From Mangrovicella endophytica (GTDB lineage: Bacteria; Pseudomonadota; Alphaproteobacteria; Rhizobiales; Rhizobiaceae), in assembly GCF_002893625.1 (NCBI RefSeq), contig NZ_PKMZ01000001.1, positions 248,001 to 312,000 on the forward strand: a stretch of DNA of 64,000 nt. Reading direction: 5' to 3'. Shown here in pieces: positions 43,937-53,374 of the stretch. The notes under the pieces were generated by a model that was not told where the DNA came from, searched no databases, and saw nothing but the letters and a program-made list of their open reading frames with translations. The position numbers were made by a program, and so were the translations under genes. The first letter of the stretch is position 1. Every line of letters begins with the position of its first letter.

Positions 43937-46910
43937 GGCGGCGCGTTTGCGCATCGGCGGCGAGCGAGTGCTCCGGCCCCTGGATGCGAATGCAGCCGCC
44001 GGCTGGCTGGCCGACCTCCGTCGTGTCGCGACCGACGCCGGTTGCCAGCGTCTTGCCGCATTAGCCGATGGGTCGACGGACGCAGCTCGCCTCGCTGCCG
44101 TGCTCGACCTGTCGCCCTATCTGCGCAGCGTCTGCCTCGCTCATCCCGATTGGCTCGAGCGACTCTTCGACGAGGAGGCTGCCGAGCGGATCGGCGCTAT
44201 CGTCGCGGCTCTCGGTGCGCTTCCCGGAGACGGCGCGACGGAGGCGCTGCTGATGACGGCCTTGCGCCGGGCCAAGCTCGAGGCGTCGCTGCTGATCGCC
44301 TTGCGCGACCTGTTCGGCGCGGCCGATCCCGCGCGGACAACCGCCGATCTCTCCCGCCTGGCAGAGGCAGCCGTCCGTGCCGCCCTGCGCTTCTGCCTGC
44401 GCGATGCTCATGCCCGCGGCAAGCTGCGACTGCGCGACGAGGGCGATCCCGAAGCCGGATGCGGCCTCTTCGTGCTCGGCATGGGTAAGCTTGGCGCCGG
44501 TGAGCTGAACTACTCCAGCGACATCGACCTCATCGTCCTGTTCGATCCGGACGCGGGTATCGCGGTCGATGCCGACGAGGGCGTGGAGCTCTTCTCGCGC
44601 ATCGTGAGGCGCCTGATCAAGATGATCGGCGACCGCACCGCGGACGGCTACGTCTTCCGCACCGACCTGAGGCTGCGCCCGGACCCGGGCGCGACACCCC
44701 TCGCGATCCCCGTCGACGCGGCGCTCGCCTATTACGAGAGCAGCGGCCGCAATTGGGAGCGCGCCGCAATGATCAAGGCGCGCCCGATCGCCGGCGACCG
44801 GCCGGCCGGCGAGGCCTTCCTGCGCGAGCTGACGCCGTTCGTCTGGCGCAAGTACCTGGATTTCGCCGCCATCGCCGACATCCAGGCGATGAAGGACCGC
44901 ATCGACCGCCATCGCGGCTTCAGCGAGGTAGGGGTCGCCGGGCACAATGTGAAGCTCGGGCACGGCGGCATCCGCGAGATCGAGTTCTTCGCGCAGACGC
45001 AGCAGCTCATCGCCGGGGGACGTGCGCCGGAGCTGCGCCTGCGGCGCACCGACGAAGCGTTGGCAGCTCTCGCCTCAGGCGGCTGGATCGCTGCGGAAAC
45101 GGCCACCGAGCTGACCGACTGCTACTGGCTCCTGCGCCGAGTCGAGCATGCCGTGCAGATGGTGGCCGACGAGCAGTCGCACACCCTGCCCGATACCGAG
45201 GAGGGACTGAGCCGTCTGGCTGCGCTTCTCGGCTTTGCCACGCTCGCCGACTTCTCCGACACGCTGCTGGCGACACTGGGACAGGTCGAGCGGCGCTTCT
45301 CCGCGCTCTTCGCCGGCAGTCCCGGGCGCGGGGCCGCGTCGCGAGGGTTGAGCTCGCTGCCGGGCCTCCTTGTTCGAGAAAGCGATGCCGGTGCCGCTGC
45401 AGCCGTGCTGGCCGAGATGGGCTATCGTCGCCCAGAGGACGTGGCGCGGATCGCCCGTGGCTGGAGCGAGGGGCGCTATCGCGCCACCCGGGCCGCGGCG
45501 GCTCGCGAGCACCTTGCCCGCGTCTTGCCGTCGCTGCTCGAAGCCTTGGCAGCGGCACCCGATCCTGATGGGGCGGTTGCCGCGTTCGACCGGTTCCTCT
45601 CCGGCCTGCCGGCAGGCCTGCAGTTCTTCTCGCTGATCGCCTCGAACCCGAAGATACTCGACCTTCTTGCGCTGATCATCACGGCGGCGCCTCACCTCGC
45701 CGAGACGATCGCACAGCGCCCGCACGTCTTCGATGCGCTGCTCGACCCAGCCTTCTACGGTGACATACCGGCGCGTTCGCTGATGAAGCGGCAGCTCGAC
45801 ACCTTCCTGCAGGACGCAACGCATGTCGAAGACCGGCTCGCCCGCCTTCGCATCGTCTCCTCCGAGCAGCGCTTCCTGCTCGGCGCACGCCTTCTGGGTG
45901 GGGCGATGGACGGCGAGGAGGCCGGCCGCGCCTTTTCCGACGTGGCCGATCTCGTCATCGCCGCGAGCTTCGAGGCGGTGGAGGCCGCGTTCGTAGAGCG
46001 CCATGGCAAGGTTGCGGGCGGCCGCGTCGCCGTACTCGGCATGGGGCGCCTCGGCAGCCGCGAGCTGACTGCAGGCTCCGACGTCGACCTGATCCTTCTC
46101 TATGACCACGACGAGGACGCCGAGGCATCGGACGGCGCACAGCCGCTGCCGGCCTCGACCTACTTCGCCCGGCTGACGCAGCGGCTGATAGCGGCGCTCA
46201 CCGCGCCAATGCGCGAAGGCATCCTCTACGAGGTCGATTTCCGGCTGCGCCCATCCGGCAACAAGGGGCCGCTCGCCACCCACATCGATGCCTTCCGCCG
46301 TTATCAGGCGACCGAGGCCTGGACGTGGGAGCGCATGGCGCTGACGCGCTCACGGCCGATCGCGGGCGAGGCGAGCCTGATGGCTGAGGCGGAAGCGGCC
46401 ATCACCTCCATCGTTGGCGAACGGCGTGACGCGGCGACGCTGGCACATGACGTCGCGTCCATGCGGCTGCGGCTCGATCGGGAGAAGCCACCGAGTGGTC
46501 CGCTCGATTTGAAGCAGGCCCCGGGGGGAACCGTCGATCTCGAGTTCATCGCGCAGTGGGCGATCCTCGCCGGTGTCGTGCCGCTGGACAGCATCGGGTT
46601 ACCCACGGAGGAGGTGCTCCGGCGCTTTGACGAGCTTCGAACGGAGCATGGCTCGCCGGAGAGCGAGCTGCTTGCGCCGACGATGCAGGCTTTCACGCGG
46701 GTGCTGCAGCTGCTGCGGCTCGGACCAAGCGGCGCGACGCGGGTGGAGGCGCTGCCGCAGCGGCTGGCGGCGCGGATTGCCGCTAGCCTCGGCGCCGGGA
46801 GCATTGCGGAGATCGATCCGACGCTGCAGGCCATGACCGAGGCGGTTCGGCGGCAGTTTCGCCACCTGCTGCCGCTCGATACGGTCGAGGCGGAGGAGCG
46901 GGAGGTCTAG
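43929..46910 (+). CDS. glnE: bifunctional glutamine synthetase adenylyltransferase/adenylyl-removing enzyme
   Basis: 993 residues, full length. Two nucleotidyltransferase halves: GMGKLGAGELNYSSDIDLIV (N-terminal, deadenylylating) and GMGRLGSRELTAGSDVDLIL (C-terminal, adenylylating), each followed by RLRPDPGA- or FRLRPSGNKGP-type metal-site regions. Controls glutamine synthetase activity in response to nitrogen. Starts 8 bp inside the kinase gene, so it is translationally linked to it. Confidence 0.96.
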   Translation: MAEAARLRIGGERVLRPLDANAAAGWLADLRRVATDAGCQRLAALADGSTDAARLAAVLDLSPYLRSVCLAHPDWLERLFDEEAAERIGAIVAALGALPGDGATEALLMTALRRAKLEASLLIALRDLFGAADPARTTADLSRLAEAAVRAALRFCLRDAHARGKLRLRDEGDPEAGCGLFVLGMGKLGAGELNYSSDIDLIVLFDPDAGIAVDADEGVELFSRIVRRLIKMIGDRTADGYVFRTDLRLRPDPGATPLAIPVDAALAYYESSGRNWERAAMIKARPIAGDRPAGEAFLRELTPFVWRKYLDFAAIADIQAMKDRIDRHRGFSEVGVAGHNVKLGHGGIREIEFFAQTQQLIAGGRAPELRLRRTDEALAALASGGWIAAETATELTDCYWLLRRVEHAVQMVADEQSHTLPDTEEGLSRLAALLGFATLADFSDTLLATLGQVERRFSALFAGSPGRGAASRGLSSLPGLLVRESDAGAAAAVLAEMGYRRPEDVARIARGWSEGRYRATRAAAAREHLARVLPSLLEALAAAPDPDGAVAAFDRFLSGLPAGLQFFSLIASNPKILDLLALIITAAPHLAETIAQRPHVFDALLDPAFYGDIPARSLMKRQLDTFLQDATHVEDRLARLRIVSSEQRFLLGARLLGGAMDGEEAGRAFSDVADLVIAASFEAVEAAFVERHGKVAGGRVAVLGMGRLGSRELTAGSDVDLILLYDHDEDAEASDGAQPLPASTYFARLTQRLIAALTAPMREGILYEVDFRLRPSGNKGPLATHIDAFRRYQATEAWTWERMALTRSRPIAGEASLMAEAEAAITSIVGERRDAATLAHDVASMRLRLDREKPPSGPLDLKQAPGGTVDLEFIAQWAILAGVVPLDSIGLPTEEVLRRFDELRTEHGSPESELLAPTMQAFTRVLQLLRLGPSGATRVEALPQRLAARIAASLGAGSIAEIDPTLQAMTEAVRRQFRHLLPLDTVEAEEREV

Positions 46911-46971
46911 AGCCTCGCCGACCGGCCGGGTTGATCAATCGGTCAGCCCGCGCGTCGGCTCTGCTGTTCTC

Positions 46972-49317
46972 TCAAGCGGCCTGCCGAATGAGGCCTGCGG
47001 CTGCCGCGTCGGTGAGCGCGTGAAGCGGCAGACGAAGCGTCACGACCGTGCCGACACCGACGCTTGATGCGATCCGCATCCGCCCGCCATGCAGCTCGAC
47101 CAGCGAGCGGGCAATGGCGAGGCCGAGGCCGGTGCCCTTATTGGTGCGCGTCAGCTCGTTCTCGACCTGCTCGAAGGGTCGGCCGAGGCTTTTGAGAGCC
47201 TGGCGCGGGATGCCGATGCCGGAATCGGCGATGCTGATCACGGCATGACCGTCGACCGTGCGGGCCCGCAGTCGCACGGCGCCACCGGGGTCGGTGAACT
47301 TCACCGCATTGGCGAGCAGGTTGAGAAGGATCTGCTTGGTGGCGCGGCGGTCGCCGTCCATCGCCAGAGGCCCGGACACGTCGGCCGAGAGCGACAGCGA
47401 CTTCTGGCCGGCCTGCAGTTCCACGAACTTGAACGCTTCGCCGATGGTCTCCGCCAGATCGATCGGCTCCGGCGACAGCACGAGGCGGCCGGCTTCGATC
47501 TTCGACATGTCGAGGATGTCGTTGATCAGCCGCAGCAGGTAATGGCCGGAGTGGTGGATGTCGCTGGCATATTCGACATATTTCTGACAGCCCATCGGGC
47601 CGAAGCTGCCCTCCAGCATGATCTCGGAGAAGCCGATGATGGCATTCAGCGGCGTGCGCAGCTCATGGCTCATATTGGCAAGGAAGGTGGTCTTCGCCTG
47701 GTTCGCGCTTTCCGCGCGTTCCTTCTCGGCGGCGTAGCTGGCGTTAAGCTCGGTCAGCTGGCGCGCCTTCGCCTCTATGTCGCGTCGCGAGATGGAGAGG
47801 TCGTTGATGACGGCCATCAGCCGGCGCTCGGAGTCGGCGAGGCGCTCCTGATGCACCTTCAGCTGCGTGACGTCGGTGCCGATGGAGACGAAGCCGCCGT
47901 CGCTCGTGCGGCGCTCGGAGATCAGCAGCCAGCGCCCGTCGGCGATCAGCGCCTCGGCGGCGCGCTCGCCGGCAACGAATGCCGGGCTCGTGATCGCGCG
48001 TCCCTCGATCGGCTTGCGGGCCCGGCTCATCACGTCGGCGAAAGGCGTGCCCGGCGCGATGTCGGCATCGGAAAGGCCGAAGACCTCCTGATATTTCGAA
48101 TTGCAGAGGACGAGCCGGTTGTTGGCATCCCACAGCACGAAGCTCTCGGAGATGTTCTCCACGGCGTTCTGCAGCCGCGTGTTCGCTTCCTCCGAGCGGC
48201 GGGCGAGGGCCTGCTGCTCGCTGATGTCGATGGCGACGCCGATCAGATGAATCTCGTTGCCGGCGCTGCGGACCACCTCGGCCCGCCCGCGCAACCAGAC
48301 ATAGCTGCCGTCGCTGCGCCGCATGCGGAAGCTGCGATCGAGATTGCGGATCTTGCCGGAGGCGATACAGCGGGCAACCTCGAACAGGCTGCCATCGTCC
48401 GGGTGCATCAGCGGCGCGACGTCGCCGAAGGAGATGACGCTGTCCTTCGGCTCCATGCCGAGGATCTCATACATGGATCGCGACCAGTAGATGCGGCCGC
48501 GGGCGAGATCCCAGTCCCAGAGGCCGCAATGGCCGCGCGATAGCGCCGTGTCGACGCGCTGGTGCGTCTCGAGATAAAGCGCGTCGGCGTCGCGGGCGCG
48601 CATAGACTGACGGAAGTAGGCATAGAGGATCACCAGCATGATGCCGCTGGTCAGCGCGAAGAAGGAGACATTGAGCGACACCTGCTGCCGCCAAGTCGTC
48701 AGGAGGTCGACCTCCGTCTGGACGAAGACCACCGAGCCGATCTCGCCCGCCAGGGCAGCGGCGGCCACAAAGGCGGGTTCATCGGCGAAATCGGTGGACT
48801 GGATGCCGGCCCGCTCGCCGAAGGTGATCAGCGGCTGCGCGCCCGACAGCATGTCGTTGAGGTCGCGCCCGACATAGTTCTCGTAGCCGGCCATGGCCGC
48901 AGTGATGATGCCGTTGCCGTCGGCGATGATGGCGAAGCGCCCATCCTTGACGAGGTCGGCTGGAACGCCACTGGTCAACAATGCGCCGGCATCCACGCTG
49001 CCGTCCGAACCGGCCATCGCGGCGCTTTCGGCGCGCAGCAATGCGGCGGCGATCTTCAGCTCGCGTGCCGCCTGCTCCTCGATCGCCTGGCGGCTTTCCA
49101 CCAGCGAGATGCAGCGTGCCAGCGCCAGCATGGACAGGAAGATGACGATCAGGATGGGGATGGCGCGACGCAGCGCCGGCTCGGCCTGCAGCAGCTTCTG
49201 ATAGGCTGGAGCGGCAACGATCTTGGCGTAGCCAGAGATCTCCGATCGTGCTTTCAGCAGGGCCTCGATTCGGGACAAACGTCCCCCCGCCGGCACGCTC
49301 GACGCGTCCGCCCTCAT
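46972..49317 (-). CDS. pleC: PleC-like PAS sensor histidine kinase
   Basis: 781 residues. Two spans (about 50-70 and 214-235) enclose a periplasmic sensor. Two PAS regions follow (GLWDWDLARGRIYWSRSMYE; FVLWDANNRLVLCNSKYQEV), then HisKA NMSHELRTPLNAIIGFSEIM with GHYLLRLINDILDMSKIEAG, and HATPase (LLANAVKFTDPG, GTGLGLAIARS). Domain order, the LWDANNRLVLCNSKYQ PAS and its place next to glnE match PleC of Sinorhizobium, a DivK phosphatase/kinase of the CtrA cell-cycle circuit. Converges with glnE. A TTAACCAT half-site lies about 92 bp upstream. Confidence 0.75.
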   Translation of the reverse strand: MRADASSVPAGGRLSRIEALLKARSEISGYAKIVAAPAYQKLLQAEPALRRAIPILIVIFLSMLALARCISLVESRQAIEEQAARELKIAAALLRAESAAMAGSDGSVDAGALLTSGVPADLVKDGRFAIIADGNGIITAAMAGYENYVGRDLNDMLSGAQPLITFGERAGIQSTDFADEPAFVAAAALAGEIGSVVFVQTEVDLLTTWRQQVSLNVSFFALTSGIMLVILYAYFRQSMRARDADALYLETHQRVDTALSRGHCGLWDWDLARGRIYWSRSMYEILGMEPKDSVISFGDVAPLMHPDDGSLFEVARCIASGKIRNLDRSFRMRRSDGSYVWLRGRAEVVRSAGNEIHLIGVAIDISEQQALARRSEEANTRLQNAVENISESFVLWDANNRLVLCNSKYQEVFGLSDADIAPGTPFADVMSRARKPIEGRAITSPAFVAGERAAEALIADGRWLLISERRTSDGGFVSIGTDVTQLKVHQERLADSERRLMAVINDLSISRRDIEAKARQLTELNASYAAEKERAESANQAKTTFLANMSHELRTPLNAIIGFSEIMLEGSFGPMGCQKYVEYASDIHHSGHYLLRLINDILDMSKIEAGRLVLSPEPIDLAETIGEAFKFVELQAGQKSLSLSADVSGPLAMDGDRRATKQILLNLLANAVKFTDPGGAVRLRARTVDGHAVISIADSGIGIPRQALKSLGRPFEQVENELTRTNKGTGLGLAIARSLVELHGGRMRIASSVGVGTVVTLRLPLHALTDAAAAGLIRQAA

Positions 49318-49408
49318 CCGACCACCCCTCGTATAGTGCCGCAGATTCGGTACGCCGCCTTGTCCGAATCAACGCCAATCAAGCAGAGGCGAATCACCTT
49401 GTCCAGAG

Positions 49409-49418
49409 ATGGTTAAGC
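49409..49418 (-). promoter_or_regulatory. candidate CtrA half-site upstream of pleC-like gene
   Basis: On the gene strand this reads GCTTAACCAT; the same ten bases occur upstream of the DivJ/PleC-like kinase at 5150-5159. A second TTTAA is 7-8 bp away, close to but not exactly the full TTAA-N7-TTAA site. Confidence 0.35.
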
Positions 49419-49448
49419 TTTTCTTTAAAGTTGAATCGAATGAGTCAA

Positions 49449-52094
49449 TCAGCGTAGCGAACGGTCCACAATATCCCGGAGGTCAACCGACAAGGCTTTG
49501 TCTTCAGACAGCTTCGCCAGCGTCTCGCGTGCCGACTCGCGGCGGGCCGGCTCCAGGCTGCGCCAGGAACGGAAGCTGGTGGCGATGCGGGCGGCGATCT
49601 GCGGATTGATCGCGTCGAGCTCCAGGAGTCGATCGGCCACGAAGCGGTGGCCGGCCCCATCGGCGCGGTGGAACGCCACCTGGTTCGCCGCGGCGAAGGC
49701 TCCGATCAGCGTGCGAGCCCGGTTCGGGTTCTTCAGCGTGAATGCCGGGTGCGACATGAGCACGTTGACCGTCTCGACGGTCTCGCCGTGCGGCGCGGTC
49801 GCCTGGATGGTGAACCACTTGTCGAGGACGAGCTCGTCCGTGCTGTAGCGCTCGAAGAAGTCGCTGACGGCGACACGCGCTTCCGGTTCATGACCGAAGC
49901 GGTGGACCAGGATGCTGAAGGCGGCCATCCGGTCCGTCATGTTGCGGGCGCCGGCATATTGCCGTGACGCTGCCGCCGGCCCGTCCACGGTGGACAGGAA
50001 GTCGAGCGCGACGTTCGAGATCGCGCGACGTCCGGCACTCTCCGCATCCGGCGAGAAAGCGCCGCCCGTCGCAAACTCCTGCCGCAGCCGCTCGAAGACC
50101 GTCCGGCCCTTCTCGCCGATCGTCCGGTCGAGCAACGTGCGCGCGGTATGGACCGCGTCCGGATCGACATTCTCGCCGAGCATGCGCGCGATCTCGCTCT
50201 CGCCTGGCAGCGACAGGATCTGCGCGCGGAACGAAGGATCGAACCCGTCGTCCGCCGCTGCCGCAATGACCGCATCCGTGATCAGAGGGTCGAAGCGGAT
50301 CTGGCCGCCGGACTGGGCGTTGCGGCTCGCCTCCTGCAGAGCGCCGCCGATGAGGTCCGTCAGGACGCGCCACCGGTTGAAGGCGTTCGGATCGAGACGG
50401 GCGAGGGCGAGGCGGTCGGCTTCGCTCTGATCCATCTTCAGCGTCACCGGCGCGGAGAAGTCGCGCAGCATCGAGACGAGAGGCCGCTCGGCCAAGCCCC
50501 CGAAGACCACCGTCTCCTCGGGCTCGCGCAGATGGATGACGTCGCCTTCGACCTCCGCGCCAGCCTCGGCCGTGGCGTCCATGTCCTCGCCATTGGAGCC
50601 GACGAGGCCGAAGCGCAGCGGTATGTGCATCGGTGCCGTGCCGGTGCCGGCGGCCCCGGCAGCAAGCTCCTGGCGCAGGCTGAGCGTCAGGCGGCGGGTG
50701 TCCGGATCATAGCTTTCGGATACGCTCACCGTCGGCGTGCCGGCCTGATGGTACCACAGCGCGAACTGCGTGAGGTCAACGCCGCCCGCCTCCTCGAAGC
50801 AGAGGATGAAGTCCTCGATCGTGGCGGCCTCGCCGTCGTGCCGATCGAAATAGAGGTCCATGCCCCGCCGGAACGCGTCGCGTCCGAGTACGGTGGCGAT
50901 CATCCGCACGACCTCGGCGCCCTTGTCGTAGACGGTCGCCGTGTAGAAATTGTTGATCTCCCGGTACTGCGACGGGCGCACGGGATGCTGCAGCGGCCCC
51001 TGGTCCTCCGGGAACTGCAGGGCCTTCAGCGTGCGTACCGAGCTGATGCGCTTGACCGTGGGCGAGCGCTCGTCGGCGCTGAACTCCTGGTCGCGATAAA
51101 CCGTGAGACCTTCCTTCAGGCACAGCTGGAACCAGTTGCGGCAGGTGATGCGGTTGCCGGTCCAGTTGTGGAAGTATTCGTGCGCGATCACCGTTTCGAC
51201 CCCGGCATAGTCGCCGTCGGTCGCCACGTCCGGGTCGAGCAGCACGTATTTGTGGTTGAAGATGTTGAGGCCCTTGTTCTCCATGGCCCCCATGTTGAAG
51301 TCGGAGATCGCCACGATGGAGAAGACGTCGAGGTCGTATTCGCGGCCGAAGCGGCGCTCGTCCCAGCGCATGGAGCGCTTCAGCGCGTCCATGGCGTAGG
51401 TGGCGCGGCTTGCCATGCCGCGCTCGGTATAGACGGCCAGCTCGACCTCTCGCCCGCTCATCGTCTCGAAGGGCTCCTTCAGGACGTCGAGAGCGCCGGC
51501 GACGAGCGCGAACAGGTAGGACGGCTTCGGGAAGGGGTCGTTCCACACGGCGAAGTGCCGGCCGTTGCCGAGGTCTCCGGTCTCGCCCGGATTGCCGTTG
51601 GACAGGAGGATCGGCGCGGCGCGGCGGTCGGCCTCCAGCCGCACACGGTAGGTCGCGAGGACGTCCGGCCGGTCGAGGAAATAGGTGATGCGGCGAAAGC
51701 CTTCGGCCTCGCACTGCGTGCACCAGATGCCGTTGGAGCGGTACAGCCCCATCAGCTTGGTGTTGTTTTCGGGAACGATCGCGGTGCCGATCGAGAGCGT
51801 GAAGTGACCGCTCTCCGGCAGGCCGCTGACGGTGAGGTGATCCGGCGAGGCTTCATAGCAGTCGGCTGCCACCGGGGTGCCGTCCAGCTCCAGCCGCTCC
51901 AGCGTCAGCTCGTCGCCGTCGAGCACGAGCGGCGCGTCCGGCGCCGTTCCGGTGCGGCGCTCGAGCGTTAGCCGCGTCTCGATTTCGGCCCGTCCCTCGA
52001 AGAGGCGGACCGTCATGTCGACGAGGTGAATGAGGAAATCGGTCGGCCGGTAATCGTCCAGCCTGACGGTCTGACCTTGATCCGTGTCGAGCAT
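49449..52094 (-). CDS. pepN: aminopeptidase N
   Basis: 881 residues, normal for bacterial M1 PepN. The exopeptidase motif is MGAMENKGLN and the zinc site is VIAHEYFHNWTGNRITCRNW (HEXXH, with the downstream Glu in LCLKEGLTVYRDQEF). Helical C-terminal domain present. A cytosolic metallopeptidase removing N-terminal residues from peptides. It is divergent from the DMT transporter gene and lies upstream of the pleC-like gene on the same strand. Confidence 0.96.
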   Translation of the reverse strand: MLDTDQGQTVRLDDYRPTDFLIHLVDMTVRLFEGRAEIETRLTLERRTGTAPDAPLVLDGDELTLERLELDGTPVAADCYEASPDHLTVSGLPESGHFTLSIGTAIVPENNTKLMGLYRSNGIWCTQCEAEGFRRITYFLDRPDVLATYRVRLEADRRAAPILLSNGNPGETGDLGNGRHFAVWNDPFPKPSYLFALVAGALDVLKEPFETMSGREVELAVYTERGMASRATYAMDALKRSMRWDERRFGREYDLDVFSIVAISDFNMGAMENKGLNIFNHKYVLLDPDVATDGDYAGVETVIAHEYFHNWTGNRITCRNWFQLCLKEGLTVYRDQEFSADERSPTVKRISSVRTLKALQFPEDQGPLQHPVRPSQYREINNFYTATVYDKGAEVVRMIATVLGRDAFRRGMDLYFDRHDGEAATIEDFILCFEEAGGVDLTQFALWYHQAGTPTVSVSESYDPDTRRLTLSLRQELAAGAAGTGTAPMHIPLRFGLVGSNGEDMDATAEAGAEVEGDVIHLREPEETVVFGGLAERPLVSMLRDFSAPVTLKMDQSEADRLALARLDPNAFNRWRVLTDLIGGALQEASRNAQSGGQIRFDPLITDAVIAAAADDGFDPSFRAQILSLPGESEIARMLGENVDPDAVHTARTLLDRTIGEKGRTVFERLRQEFATGGAFSPDAESAGRRAISNVALDFLSTVDGPAAASRQYAGARNMTDRMAAFSILVHRFGHEPEARVAVSDFFERYSTDELVLDKWFTIQATAPHGETVETVNVLMSHPAFTLKNPNRARTLIGAFAAANQVAFHRADGAGHRFVADRLLELDAINPQIAARIATSFRSWRSLEPARRESARETLAKLSEDKALSVDLRDIVDRSLR

Positions 52095-52297
52095 GCCGTG
52101 TTCCCTCTGCCGTCAAGGTCAACTATTCGCAGCGATCGCGTTTGCCAATGCCGCCGCGACCTTTCGCGCCCGACCTTCAAGCTTTTCCTCGACGTGGTGC
52201 ACCTTGCGCCATAGAAACCCTCAGGCCGGAGGGAGAGCCGGCCGAGCGTCGCATGTCCGCATGGGAGGCCGAAAGCAGAACCGATCGGACGTGCATC

Positions 52298-53248
52298 ATG
52301 GCAGAGCCAGCAGCGGCATATGGGGCGCCGAACCCGATGCTGGGCATTTCCCTGAAGATCGTCTCGGTCGTGGTGTTCGTCGGCATGCACACCTCCCTGA
52401 AGGCCTCAGGGCCGGATATCCCGGCCGGCCAGCTGGTGTTCTGCCGCTCCTTCTTCGCGCTGATCCCGGTCGTGGCATATCTCGCCTGGCTCGGTGATCT
52501 CCGTACCGCGCTGAAGACCGACGACTTTGCGGGGCACGTCCTGCGCGGCGTCATCGGCGTCTCGTCGATGAGCCTCGGCTTCTTCGCGCTGTCGCGGCTC
52601 CCCTATCCCGAATGGATCTCGATCTCCTATGCCGCGCCGCTGCTGACGGTGGTTTTCGCCGCCGTCTTCCTGCGCGAGACCGTACGCGCCTATCGCTGGA
52701 GCGCGGTGGTCATCGGGCTGCTCGGCGTGCTCGTGGTGACGACGCCGAACATGGGGATCATGGGGAGCGTTCCGGATGCGAGAACAACCATCGGCATCAC
52801 GGCATCGCTCGTCAGCGCCGCCTTCTCGGCGGTAGCGATGATCCAGATCCGGCGTCTGGTGCGGCATGAAAAGACCGCGACGATCGTCGTCTACTTCTCG
52901 CTGACCTCGACCGGCTTGTCGCTGCTGACGATCGTCTTCGGGTGGGTCTGGCCGACGCCCGAGCAGGCCGCGCTTCTAGTGGCTGCTGGCCTCTGCGGCG
53001 GTGTCGGGCAACTGCTGCTCACGGCCTGCTACCGCTATGCTGATGCCTCGACCATCGCGCCGTTCGAATACACCTCACTGATCCTCGCCATCGGCATTGG
53101 CTACGCCCTGTTCGGCGAAGCCATCGGCGCCTCGACGCTGATTGGCTCCACCATCGTCGTCGCGGCCGGGATCTTCATCATCTGGCGCGAGAGCCGGCTC
53201 GGCCTGCCACGACGCGAAAGTCGCCGTGTGACGCCGCCGCAGGGCTAG
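52298..53248 (+). CDS. EamA/DMT-family membrane transporter
   Basis: About 316 residues with ten predicted spans in two EamA halves (ISLKIVSVVVFVGMHTSLKA; VLRGVIGVSSMSLGFFALSR; FEYTSLILAIGIGYALFGEA; LIGSTIVVAAGIFIIWRESR). Inner-membrane drug/metabolite exporter type; the substrate cannot be told. The start could also be the ATG at 52253 or further upstream; neither has a strong ribosome site. Divergent from pepN. Confidence 0.85.
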   Translation: MAEPAAAYGAPNPMLGISLKIVSVVVFVGMHTSLKASGPDIPAGQLVFCRSFFALIPVVAYLAWLGDLRTALKTDDFAGHVLRGVIGVSSMSLGFFALSRLPYPEWISISYAAPLLTVVFAAVFLRETVRAYRWSAVVIGLLGVLVVTTPNMGIMGSVPDARTTIGITASLVSAAFSAVAMIQIRRLVRHEKTATIVVYFSLTSTGLSLLTIVFGWVWPTPEQAALLVAAGLCGGVGQLLLTACYRYADASTIAPFEYTSLILAIGIGYALFGEAIGASTLIGSTIVVAAGIFIIWRESRLGLPRRESRRVTPPQG

Positions 53249-53374
53249 GCGGCGCCAGCGCTCGTCAATCGTAGCGGCGGAGACCTGCTGGCGCGCTGTC
53301 CTGTCGAACAAGTGATGTGATCCTGCTCATCTTGTCTGCAAGGATGAAGCTGAAGTGTATTTCGAGGTTGGTGC

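Noticed and set aside
40229-43954. Open frame of 1241 codons on the minus strand opposite degP, a response regulator and a kinase
   Set aside because: It is the antisense shadow of three well-identified plus-strand genes; its composition (Arg/Asp/Ala/Val-rich, no domain) is typical of high-GC antisense frames.
46911-46971. Bidirectional terminator between convergent glnE and pleC-like genes
   Set aside because: Only a 6-bp stem (GCCGAC/GTCGGC) with a long loop and no T tract could be found.
50148-51971. Long plus-strand frame (607 codons) opposite pepN
   Set aside because: Antisense of pepN, which has full catalytic motifs; no recognisable domain on the plus strand.
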